Shown here: piece after piece, positions 11,434 through 23,800 of the stretch
Numbering within the stretch: position 1 is the first letter of the stretch
Layout of the letters: the number at the start of each line of letters is the position of its first letter
Assembly (NCBI RefSeq): GCF_025370935.1
Contig: NC_133481.1
Coordinates: forward strand, 12,294,734 to 12,358,733
Origin: Choristoneura fumiferana
Lineage: Eukaryota; Arthropoda; Insecta; Lepidoptera; Tortricidae
Reading direction: 5' to 3'
Length of the DNA stretch: 64,000 nucleotides
The notes under the pieces: model-generated
Database searches by the model: none
What the model was told of the DNA's origin: nothing
What the model saw: only the letters and a program-made list of their open reading frames with translations
Translations under genes and position numbers: made by a program

Positions 11434-11679
11434 GGAATTGGTGAATTAATTCGAGTTTCAGTTTCGACGTAGGTACAGAAATTATCGATCTAGCAAGACT
11501 TAGGACTGATTTGGTGGTGCTGCTGCCCCTCCCTGCTCGCCCCTGCCGCAAACTGAGTCCGTACGGAGTCCGCCCCGCTCGCGGTGTAAATTGGGCTTAC
11601 ACATTCCTATCAACGCATCCCCATACTCGTACATCTCTGGTGGAAACACTTTGGGACCTCTTTCCCTAACGAGGTATTT

Positions 11680-11878
11680 TTAAGGCGAAGCGCAGTGTTC
11701 AGCGGGCGGCGGGTGCGGCGGTCCGAACGCCGGCGCGGGCGCGGGTTGCATTCGGTACATGTCGTGCAGCAACGTTGCCACGGACACGTCGCCCACGGTG
11801 TCGCGGAACAGGAGTAGCTCGATGGAGCGCGCGCGCACCGCGCGGAGCGACGGCAGGAGGAGGAGTAGACGCCCGAAG
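11680..11878 (-). CDS. dsf: dsf last exon: LBD C-terminus, AF-2-like helix and stop
   Basis: Encodes FGRLLLLLPSLRAVRARSIE through TLLHDMYR, then a Pro/Ala-rich tail of about 23 residues ending CASP and TAA. The tail extends past the point where tailless proteins usually end. Confidence 0.94.
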
Positions 11879-14800
11879 CTGTTACACAAAGAAGAGCATT
11901 ATATCATCATTCCAGTCAGTGGCGGCCTTAGGGAGTGGCGAACAGGGCAATCGCCCGGTGCCTTGCTCTTGCAGGGGCCTCGCGCAACAACTCAAGCAAA
12001 TTTACGCATCACATACTTTTCGCAAAGGGCCTCGCAAAGACCTGCCGTCTGGAGCGTCGCAATGGGAAGGCCGCCGCTGATTCCAGTCTATGTACGATCG
12101 GTTCCCTAACCTAACTTATAATGTGTCCACTTTTTCATACTAGTTGTATAAAAAAGTGGATACTTATGTTAGGGCACTGACTGTACGCTCTACTGCTGGA
12201 TACAGGCATCTAGGCGTGCATTGGGTCAATTCCAGGGTAGACAGCACCTTGAGCTGCCTACCGTGCTGGGGGGCCAGCGGTGCGCGTGCGCAGCTGCGGC
12301 GCGAACTATAGCGTTGCCTAGCCAGGAATGGGGAATGGATGAAAATTTTAGAAATGCTTGAAACGACTCATTCGTTTTAGTCAAAGACCAAAGACGCAAA
12401 CTCTTTTAATTTTTTTGTTCTTGAGCGGGCTATCGTAATTTGGCGGTAAAGAAAACTCTTTAATTTTTTTTTATTAATTGATGCTACCTCTTATTTAAAA
12501 ATCTGATGTCTTTTTGTTAATTAGAAAGATTATTCCTATCGATAAAAAAGTTCCAAGCGTTTCCAAAATTTTCATCCATTCCCCGTTGACCCAATGCAGC
12601 CACTGTCTTTCTGTGTATCAACCTGTATTTTTATTTTTCACGTGCAAAGGAGAATTTTCATAATCATCATCATCTCGGCCTCGTCCCACTGCATCGCACA
12701 GGCCTCCTCTCAGAACGAGAGGGCTTGGGCAGTAGTTCCCACGTGGGCCCAGTGCGGATCGGGAACTTCACACACATCATTTAATTTCTTAGCCGGTGTG
12801 TGCAGGTGTCCTCACGATATTTTCCTTCACCGTAAAGCTCGTGATAAATGTTGAATGTAATTTCGCACATAAATTCCGAAAAACTCAGTCAGAGCTAGGT
12901 GCAGCCCCGGGCATACTTACATATACAAATATTGTACTTATTCAAAAAGACATCATACCGTGTAGGCTGTCTCGTATATCGCGTGCGAACGTAATCTGCA
13001 AGTATACATTGCGCCTGGTCCTGTAACATCTCCACTGGCTGCGTCTCACTCAAACCAGGCGTATCTGAAAAAGATGCAATGATCATGAACGCCCCTGAAC
13101 GCCCCTGATCATCATGATGCTTGCAACTGCGTAGAAATATCAGCTGCTCTGCTCATTAAAGGTAGGTAATCACGGTCTATATGTCAGCGGCAGATCGTAA
13201 AATCCGCCAGATCACGAAATTCCTAGGCATATCGTGAAATGACGCCATTTCATGAATTGGCCAAGGTACATCCGCCGTATCGTTCAAAACACACCGTTTA
13301 ATGATTTGCTTAGTGACGTTTAGGCAGATCATGAAATTCCTAGATATATCATGAAATGGCGCCATTTCTCGATAGGCCTAGGAATTTCGTGATCTGGCGG
13401 ATTTCACGATTGGCCGCCGACGATATATTATAACAAATATATAGTGTAACTAGCTGTTGCCCGGGACACCGACCGCGTAGAAGTGTGAAAAATACTTTAC
13501 GTCCTATTCTCAGACCTACCAAATGTACAAAAAAAACACAAAATCGGTAAAGCCGTTTCGGAGGAGTTTGGTTACACATTAGAAAGATTAACCTTGAATC
13601 ATTCTGATGGAATCATTTACCCTGCTACTTAAGAGCGTTTATTCCTGCTGAGCTGGCAACGTTGCATTTTTGTTAGTTTTTCTCGATTATTCCATAAAAA
13701 TTGAATGAAAATTAATAATGTCTGATAGAACACTTCTTAATATATATGTTAATGTGTCTACTCCAATAATTATTCGTTATAGACTTTTATTTTCTTTAAA
13801 AGCCGGTCATAAACATTAATTCGTTTTTAAGGAATATAAAACTCTATCACGAATAATTATTGGAGTAGACACATTAACTTATATATTAAGAAGTGTTCTA
13901 TCAGAAAATATTTTGAATTTTCATTAAATTTTTATGGAATAATCGAGAAAAACTAACAAAAATGCAACGTTGCCAGCTCAGCAGGTATAAACGCTCTTAA
14001 AAGAGACAGCGCACAATACAATGCCCCAAATTGTTACGTTCTGACACTACCCCCCTGTTTCACCATCCATTAAATAAATTTATCTGACGGATAAATGTGA
14101 TTCCATCTCTGTTTGTTTTGTTCGAATAAACCGAGACGGCATCACATTTATCCGTCAAATAAAATTAATCAATGGATGGTGAAACAGACCGTACGTATTA
14201 CCTAATATAGTAGGTGCTCGGGCAGGTATTTAGCCGGTAATGTTGACTGCAATGTACCTACCTGGTGAAAAAAGGACGATTGCTTTCATGCAACCACATT
14301 CGCTGCCGTCGGGTGATATCTGGCGAAAACGGCATAATATTTCCTGTAACAAACATGATACATAAATCATTACAATGAAATAAAGTGATTACCTATGTAT
14401 TACCTACTCGTACCTATAGGTTTCAGGTGTATAATATACAGAATGTCACAAAAGTAGCCCCAAAATGAAATGGTCCCTTCTAAAGAGTCTTAGCAAATGA
14501 GATATAAACCCTACCAAAAGAAAAAAAGAGAAATAAAGAGGGCTTGCATAAATATCTGATAAGGCTCTATATAGAGCCAACAGGACAAGTCAGATATTTT
14601 TGCACGATCTGCTGTGGCAGATATTAATGTAGATGACTGTACCACTACTAAAGACCATTATGCACATTAAAAACACAATTGACACACGTTGAGCTGCATA
14701 TACAAAGGAGAAATAACCCCTTTAAAGAATCTTTACCAGTCAACCAGCGAGCGAGTGAATTTATATTCATTTCTTCGTCGTCACACTCTTAGCATCGTGG

Positions 14801-17800
14801 TCGTGGTCGTCACTTCAGGGGTAGCAATTAAGCTTCACAAGTTTAAGTTTAAGTATTTTCATGCAGTTAATGTAAATAAGTAAGTCATCATCATCATCAT
14901 CATCAGCTGGAAGAACTCCACCTGCTGAACAAAGGCCTCCCCCTTAAAATGCCACAATGAACAACTTGCCACTTGCATCCACCGATTGCCCGCAATTCTC
15001 ACGATGCCGTCAATCCACCTAGTGGGAGGGCGGCCAACGCTTCGTCTTCCGGTTCGTGGTCCGCGGATCGCGGTTGCGTAATAAGTAAAGTACCTGTAGA
15101 GTATTAAGTTCTAAATCAGCCAGCGGGTCGGGTGGAAGCCGGGCCCGAGCCGCGGGCGCCGCCAGCAGAGGCGCCAGGTCCCAGGGCGCAGACCACTGCG
15201 CCAGGTGCAGCAGGAACAGATCCTTCCAAGCAGCCCGGAGGAGCACCAGTTGGTCGGACGCTGCCAGCGCCTGGAAGGGGGCCAGGCAGCGCACCCAACG
15301 GACCGCCATGAAGAGGAGGCGCGCGCTCGTCTCCTGGAAGATTTATTCATTTACCAATTTGGCCTATACCTACTGCCCTCCAAAGCCAAAAGGCGCTATC
15401 ACAAAAAAAAAACACTTTTGAGTTATTAATAGGTACTAAGTATTGTGCAGCTTAAAACATTCTGCATCACATGATATAAATAACTCAAAAGTGTTCTTTT
15501 TTTAGATATCTACCGCCATTTGGCATAGGAGGGCAGTACATACGTCCCACTGCAGAACAAGAGGGCTTGGGCTGTGGTTCTCACGCAGGCCCATTGAATT
15601 GCTTCGCCGTCACCGGTGTGCCGGTTTCCTCAGGAAGTTTTTCTTCACCGCAAAGCCCGGTGGTAAATTTGGAATTTAAAAAAAAAACCTGAAGTGTGAG
15701 CCCGGGCTCGAACCCACGTTCTGCTTGAGTGAAAGGCAATAGGTCAAACCATTAAGGCCACCATACCACGACCACGCTACGGATTTATTCGGTTACCGAT
15801 AATATATAATATTATTTTTGCCATGGTTCGAAAATTTCATAGATCCGTATTCTGGCTTGGTGGGATTTGCCATTTCATTGATTTCATTGCATTACTTATT
15901 GCGTTCGATTCGAAGTGCTTGCCTGATTGCTTATCATCAAATGGATGCTATTCTTGGTTAAAATACACTACGAGATCAATCTAACAAGCCCAAACCACGG
16001 CTAAGCTACGTTGTTCTGTCTTGTAGTTTCAGTGTCTAGAATCCGGTCCCGTCAGCTCTGTAGATCAGCGGGGCTACCACGAAAATCTAAGTTCGTGTCG
16101 TTCCGTCCCTCTGACGCTTATACTATTTAGTACGAGAGTGAGTGAAACAGTACGATACGAGATTCGATTTTCGAATTTCGGAATAGGCCCTCAGTTCCAA
16201 TGGTAGGTAGAGTCATCTGCATTAATATCTGACACAGCAAAGCGTGCATAAATATCTGATACGACTTTATTTCTATGGCCAGTAGGACGTGTCAGATATC
16301 TTTGCACGTTCCGCTGTGGTACATATTGATGCAGGTGAGTGAACCAGTACCATATTATTGTATCGTCATCATAACAACGCATAATTGATGCGTTTCGCGT
16401 CGATACAGTTTTAAGAAGGGGGAAAAAACTAAATTCAAAGTTTCCGTTGTATAGATAAGTAGTTACAAGCTCTAAGAGCGTATTCAAAAAGGCGTTACTT
16501 AAGTTTTTTTATCGAAATCGTCACGTTTTGGCATCACTGTTTAAGTGTTTTAAATTGTATCATTCGGCAGTGGGCGGGGTAAGTCAAGGCAAGCCGAGAA
16601 GTCACCCCTCGCCGCCCAATCGCGACCCGCGCCCGCCCCTTGAGTCAAAAAGCCACCTACATAATGTCAATGTACACACCCTCTTAAAAGTTTAGGTATC
16701 GACACGCAGTTGGTATTGGGGCTCGGACAAAACTATACTCGTAATCATAACTATTACGAGTACTACCTTGTATACTTGTACGAGTATTTATGATCAGAGC
16801 AAGTCAGAATTTTTAGGTCAGATCGCCTGCACTTGTTTTGTCATACACACTACACAAAGACACCTACATGAAACACAAGGTATATGTAGTGTGTAGGGCA
16901 AACACCCGCAAGGGATCCTGCTTCATAGGTAAACGGGGGATAATATATTGTAGAACATACAATTTCCAGGGGGGGCAGCTGCCGCCCCCCCCCCCTGCGT
17001 ACGCCCATGATTACAATTTCACTGACATTGAAACTTGGGTTTACCCCTAGAAATTCCTTGATCGATTATTCCAAGAAGTTCAAATGTAGATAATATTGAT
17101 GTGTGCTAAGAAACCATGTCAAAGTGATAATAATGTAAACAAATAAATAAATTAATACTAATAGTTACCTGTAAGAGTTCCCAAGTGGGTGCCAGAGGCG
17201 CCCCGAAGGCGCTTGGCGGGGGTCGCAGCAACGAGGGGTCTCCTTGCAGCTGTAACTGCTTAGCGCTCCACATCAGCTCCTAAGAATAGGTAGATTATTA
17301 AAACTGCAGCTTCATCCTAAAAACTTTTAATTGGGAATCGTTTGTGCAGGCATAATCAAAACATAATCTACCTAACAATTAATGCATATTTCAAATTTCA
17401 AAATGGTCTTCATTGAGGCTGTGCCACGAACAACTGTCCAAAATTTCAAGACTAAACCCAACGGTTGAAATTTCAAGATTTTATCCCTATCCCGTGGGAA
17501 TATCGGGATAAAAAGTAGACTATGTGTTATTCCATACATCCAGCTATCTACATACAAAAATTTCATCCAAATGCGTCCAGCCATTTAGCGTGACGGAGTA
17601 ACAAACACACACACACACACACACACACAGAAACATTCTCATTTAGGTATAATATAAAAGTAGGATTAGTAGGATTGGATTTATTAAAAGTATGGATACC
17701 TGACACTTGTCGCTGGACATGAGTATGTGCAGCAAGCCGGGCGGCGGCGGGTGCAGGAACGTGTCGGGCACGAGCGGCAGCGGGCTGGCTGCGCCCGCGC

Positions 17801-20800
17801 CGCCCGCGCCGCTCGAGCCCGCCGACGACGCCGCGCTCAGCGGCGCCGCTTCGCTCACGCCGCTCAAGCTGAACTGTGCGAACAATACAGTATAATGACC
17901 CTTTATGGTAAACAGTATAGAAAACAACAGGTATCACAACCATGTACAGTCAGCTGCAGAAGTGGATGAGTGGTTATAGTGACCAAAGTTATCTACATAG
18001 GACTATACTGCCAAAGGTAATAAGAAAGTGTTTAAATCGTTATGAGCAACATGACCGTTCATCCATTTTTGCTGCTGACTACTATATGAGATACTCGTAA
18101 ATATACTGAGCGCCAAAAAATCGGGCCCTCAAATGTATGCAGTAATCGGTAATTTTGTATTTTATTTTATTTTATTATTTGGAGCATCAACACTCGGGGG
18201 TATGCAGAGTGGGCCAAAGTACACTTTTCACTTTGCATTCAGTAGATGTAAGATATTGTTAAAAAAGTGCTTTTATAGTGTACAAGATTTTCTAAACTAT
18301 AATTAGATTAAAGTTTTTATTTTCTTCAATTTCGCATGCCTTATCTGGTAGATTTTAATGAAACTCGATGTAATTTATGTTATCTTTTGTACCTGAAATC
18401 AAGTAAAATAAATAAATTTGAATTTGACCTTTATGATAGCTAACAAATTTGTGTTCGCTCCTCCACCTCTGTAAGAACACACACAAATCACACAAACCTA
18501 ATTATCATCACCACCACACAGCACTGTTGCGTTTCGAATCCAACCAGAGTTCATCCTCCGAGCAACTTCTGCAAGTGTGGAAGTGAAGTAGCTGCAAGAA
18601 CACATTTGTTGCACACACGTACCTATCGTAAGATCGCAGGTGAGCAAAGTAATGATTTATATTTCATTAATATGGACCTCTGCAAAGTAACGCCTGTTTA
18701 TGTAGTCTCACCTGGAAGTTGAATGTCTGCGGGAGCGGCGCGTACGGCGAGGGCGGCGACAGTTTTAGCGCGTGCGGCTTGTGAGCGTGCGGGATGGGGT
18801 GCGGCAGCGCCAGCGTGCCCATGTGGAGCTTCGGTTTGCGCGGCCCGCGCTCGTGTTGGACTGCTGTTGCGGGAAAAATAAAGTTTCTCAGCCTTATTCA
18901 TAAAAAGTTAGAGCCTCCTTGAAGGCCCGATGCTAAAAAACATGATTCATAAACGTCTGTTAGCGCTAATCAGTCGATCAAGGCTCTGCTAAAGTTAGAG
19001 GACCGCAGACCCTCCTTTATCTCCCTGCTAAGTCACAAAATGGCCGCCACAAGTTTGAACAGCTGAAGATAAAAACCATACCGAAGATATTTAAAGTGAA
19101 GGCAGGGCTACGCAAAGATTAAAAAAAACGAGAAAAAATATTTTCAGGAATTTGTATTTAAAAATCCTCTAAATTAGCAACAATAAATTAACAATAAATA
19201 TGAAAAAAAAAATTAGGATGATTAACATATTATGGCTTTTTGCACAACATAAACATGCGGATCGGAAATGGCGGGAAAACAAACTTCTCGCTTTTTATTT
19301 TTGTTTCCTGCTAATTTGCTGTCGCTGCTATAATTTTTTTTTTAAATTAAATTATCGATTAGGCCATTTTTTGTCTTTGATTTGTCAAGGTGGCCGACAT
19401 AACGCGTCTAATCCGTCTATCAGCAGCTCAACAACTAGCATACGTTAGTATCTCTTAGTAGTCTGTGCAACTAGCAGACTGCTAGCAAGCGTTTATGAAT
19501 CATACTTCTTGACAACCGTCTAACAAGCTTAATCAGTCTGCTAAGTAACAGACCGATCAAACCTCAATTAAGGATTTTTTATGAATAAGGCTGTCTGTGT
19601 ATAGGTACTTTGAACCACGGAAATACTACCCCCCTCTTCGTAGGCCTCCTCATAGCAAACGCAGTACTTGCCAAATGACGGTTTAGAGAAAAATGCGGTT
19701 ACGTTTACGTAGTATTTCTGTTATAGCACGATCGGTTCCCTTACTTATGTATCCGCTTTTTCATACTAGTTGCATAGGAAAGTGGATACTTATGCTAGGG
19801 CACCGACTGTACCTACTGCGTTTTTCGTTGGACAAAAATCCAAGAACAAAAAAGAGGTTTATACTCGTAATAAAAAAGACTCTACCGCCAAGTTGATAAG
19901 CACGGCTGCATGTATAGATAATTTTGAGCGCCTAAAATAATATCACAACCGAGTGGTTCCACCATCAATCTACTCATTATCTACATCATTCCATCCACTT
20001 CTGCTTCTGAGTATAGTCAAAACTAAGAAATACATCTACACTTTAAGGTGTATAGGTTCTTATCTACCGGCATTTTAACCACAACTAATTGGCTTATTAT
20101 GTCGGGCATGCTATGCTAAGTTTCTTAGAGCCCTTGCATACCGCATTTTTAAAAACATGCATTGACAGCGTTTTTTTTCTTTCCATAGAGCAGCCAACAA
20201 CTCGTGTGCGTACCTATCGCGTATTTGTATCGATACAAACGCGTGTCGACAAAAAACGTGTAGAATCTGCCAAAACGCGATGAAATCGCGCAGAGGACGC
20301 GCGCATCTAAATGTCTCTTAGATTTTTTTGACTTAGTATAAATCGTCGCCACCATCTTGCTCGCTAATCCTGCCGTGCTTGCACTGTTGTGTCTCGGTGT
20401 GGAGAGTAAGACAGCCGGTGAAATTACTGGCACTTGAGGTATCCCATCTTAGGCCTCTAGGTTGGCAAGGCATCTGCAATCCCCCTGGTGTTGCAGGTGT
20501 CTATGGGCGGTGGTGATCTCTTACCATCAGGAGACCCACTTGCTCGTTTTCCATCCAGTCAAATAATAAAATCGTGGTAATGGTAACCTTAGTATTAAAT
20601 CGATAAAGTTGAATAAACATTGGATTTCGCATTCATAAAGTTATATCAACTTTCACTTCACTAGTACGTATACTTCAAACTGGCTATCCATATTAATTTA
20701 ATTAGGTAAAAACCAAAATTCAAAAAGTTCGTGCCGATGATGGCTAAATGTAACTTCTCCGTTGTTTTACAGCCGGATTATAGGCGCGGGCGCGTGATCC

Positions 20801-23800
20801 TCCGTAAGCCGGATCGTCGGGCCTTTTTTAATGCGACTCCGATATAACCCTATATCGTGTTTAAGTCGGGTTGCGAAATTGCATTTAACTTAAGAGTTGG
20901 TAAGTTAGTCAAAATGTGACTGTATTTTTGCGTCCAAACATAGTCGAAGTGTATTAAAGTGCTTTTAGGTTTCTATTTATTATTTATTTACTAATTTTAC
21001 TCGTTTGGGGTGGTACAGTCACCTACATTAATATCTACCACAGCAAAGCGTGCAAAAATATCTGACACGTCTTACCGGCTCTAGACATAGAGTCATATCA
21101 GATATTTAATCTCGATTTGTTGTGTCAGATATTGTGCTGTCTGGTGACTGTACGTTGTATGTGTGATTGTGTAGGTCTAATACGATTTCTCGCAAAAATA
21201 TATACTTTCGATTTCAATATGATTGTTTGCCATCCGAAATCACGGGCAAATTAGCAATTTTTTCAAGGAAATTCAATCGAGTTCCTTGACACAAAATCGA
21301 AAAAAAAAAAATTTGAAATACCTACTTAAAACGCATGGAACCATGAATTGTTGATGCCCTGTCAGCTTAAAGGTTCAAACAGCACAAAACAATGTATCTA
21401 TAGCATGTATAAAACGTGATAGTGTAATTGGCAGTGCAGCCACCCCTAGGGATGACGTCACGCAATCAGCTTACCGGACCGGGGTCCATGAGAATGCGAC
21501 CATTGTGCCCGCACATGTCGAAGCGCATACGCTGCGTTCCCGCCGCGAGTGTGGCCGCAGCATAACGCTATGTCGGCAGTAAGAAACACCTCGCGGTAAA
21601 ATTTGAATGGAAGTAAGCGGGAATATACAGGATGATTTTGTCCATGGGGCTTTAAATGAAAGGTTCGATTCTACACGCACAACTGACCTTCTTTTGTTCT
21701 GCAACTTTTTAAAAATATATTTACCGGTGTTTTTTTTATACACATTACCTAAATATAATCTTCAATGTATACAATACAACACTAAATTGACAGCACACTA
21801 AATAATGTTTATCATAAAGAGATATTTAAATATCGAATTATTTAATTAAAAACAACTCAGTACAGATGAGTGAGTAAAATGTCATACATAATCTCGGTAA
21901 AATTACGTTATTTCACTGAATCAGTTCAAAGATGTGATCAAATCACCTGAACGTCTCTAGTGAAATGATAAAATGAGTTGACTTTGAGAGTTCGTTTCGT
22001 CAACTCACTGACTTTTTTCAGGGATTTTATAAAACCACTAAACTAATTTTGCGAAATGAAAAAAACGAGTTGCTTTTTTTGGCTGATTTCATCATTTCAT
22101 TGAACCGATTCAGGAATTTGATCAAAGGACTTGTTTTTTCTAGGTAAGTGATAAAAATGGATTCGCTTCCTTTGTGATTTGGTTATAATCATAACTCTTA
22201 GGGATTTGTGTAAATCTCGGTTTTGACTATTTCCCTGCGACATATTATAAATTGGTCCATAAACATCCCTTAACACATGTAATGTACCTAAAATCGCACC
22301 GCCAGCACAGTTTATTATTGAGAAAATATAAGTGAGTTTACTGTTTCTCAAAATGTTTAGTGCGCAGGCCCGCATGAACGCAGCGATATGCGGCTTAAAG
22401 TGAGGATTGCATTTGCAAGCGGACTCTACATGCGCAACTTGCTCTATATAGGATTCGAGTCTTAGCCGGGATACAAGAAAATTGCATAAAATATGTAAAG
22501 CAAGATGCAGTAAAATGCGGGCTGGATATGAGGCTATTATACTTATACAGTCGTTTTACTTTACGACGCTATTATTAGGCCTCTTTCTTGGCTTGTGCGA
22601 ATGTCAGCAGATGCATAAAAAAATTTACAGTAAAAACATGTCGGAAAGACAAAAAGGTTATAATCCTTCCGTCAGGTTAAAAATCATCGCTCAATATGTT
22701 GCAGAATTTGGCCACGCAACATTTGACATGTGCCAAGGCACTAGTTGTTCCTGGAGGGATCCAGAAAGAAAGCATAGGTTTTGCGTACACGAAGTTACCC
22801 GCTACTCGGTCTATGGACTCAGTCCTATTTTACAATGGTCGCTAAGATATTTGCAAAGTCGATAATGCATTTTTGAAGAAGTTTTACTTTTGTATTCTCT
22901 AAGACTGTATTCAGCTTTAGGGATTAGTTTAAAATGACTCTGTTAAGCCGTGTCATTAATACCAGTGGCGCAGTTTGAAACTTTTTCGTTAGCAACCTAA
23001 CCTGGAGAGTGCGAGAAGTGTGAGTTAGGTATGCCGTCGGATGCAACACCTCGCAGTATACAAAAGCTTTACCATACTTGTAATTACTAAAAGCTGTGCT
23101 AAAAGTAAGGTAAAAAAATTAGGCAACCCGGTAGAATTCTAGTTGTTACCCAGTCCACTGGTTGATACTTATAAGACATTTCCCGGGATAAAAGTAGCCT
23201 ATGTCGGTGTAACATTCTATTGGTGGAAGAATTTATAAGACAAAGATAGGCCGTTAGTACTGCGCCTCGTGTGCGTGCAAAGCAATCAAAAGACGGAGCT
23301 TCTAACGTGTGTCCGTCCGACGCAACTGAAGCTATGTTGTCAACCTCTTGTTCATGGGGCGCGTGTAATCCCAAATGTAACACGTGCTTTTTTTCTCGGC
23401 CTTCACCCTCTACACCACACTACAATTTTGACCAACTCTATTTCAATGACGTAGGCTTGAAATTTCAATGGGATTTTTCTCCAAGAGTAGCAAGGGAGTT
23501 TAGTTTCCAGTGTAACGCTTCCATGATAGATTTTAATTAAAAGGCGAAACTAAGTTTGTTTATGATCTCCTAACGTCACGTTGTTGCGGTTGAGCACTGG
23601 GTAGGATATGGAGATGAATTTGGGAGTTTTATTTTGCGAAGCTATGTTTTGCATCCTTACAATTAAATGGCGTCTTTTTAGGGTTCCGTAGGCAACTAAG
23701 AACCCTTATAGTTTCGCCATGTCTGTCCGTCTGTCTGTCTGTCCGTCCACGGCTAATCTCAGAGACCGTTAGTACTAGAAAGCTGTAATTTGGAATGAAA

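Noticed and set aside
14700..14884. Extra dsf exon between 14343 and 15094
   Set aside because: Phases of the neighbouring exons already match (phase 0 to phase 0), and no LBD motif is present.
17727..17969. Arg-rich plus-strand frame, and other long frames over 15100-15430, 17560-17970 and 11760-12110
   Set aside because: Shadows of GC-rich dsf exons on the opposite strand or of the adjacent MITE.
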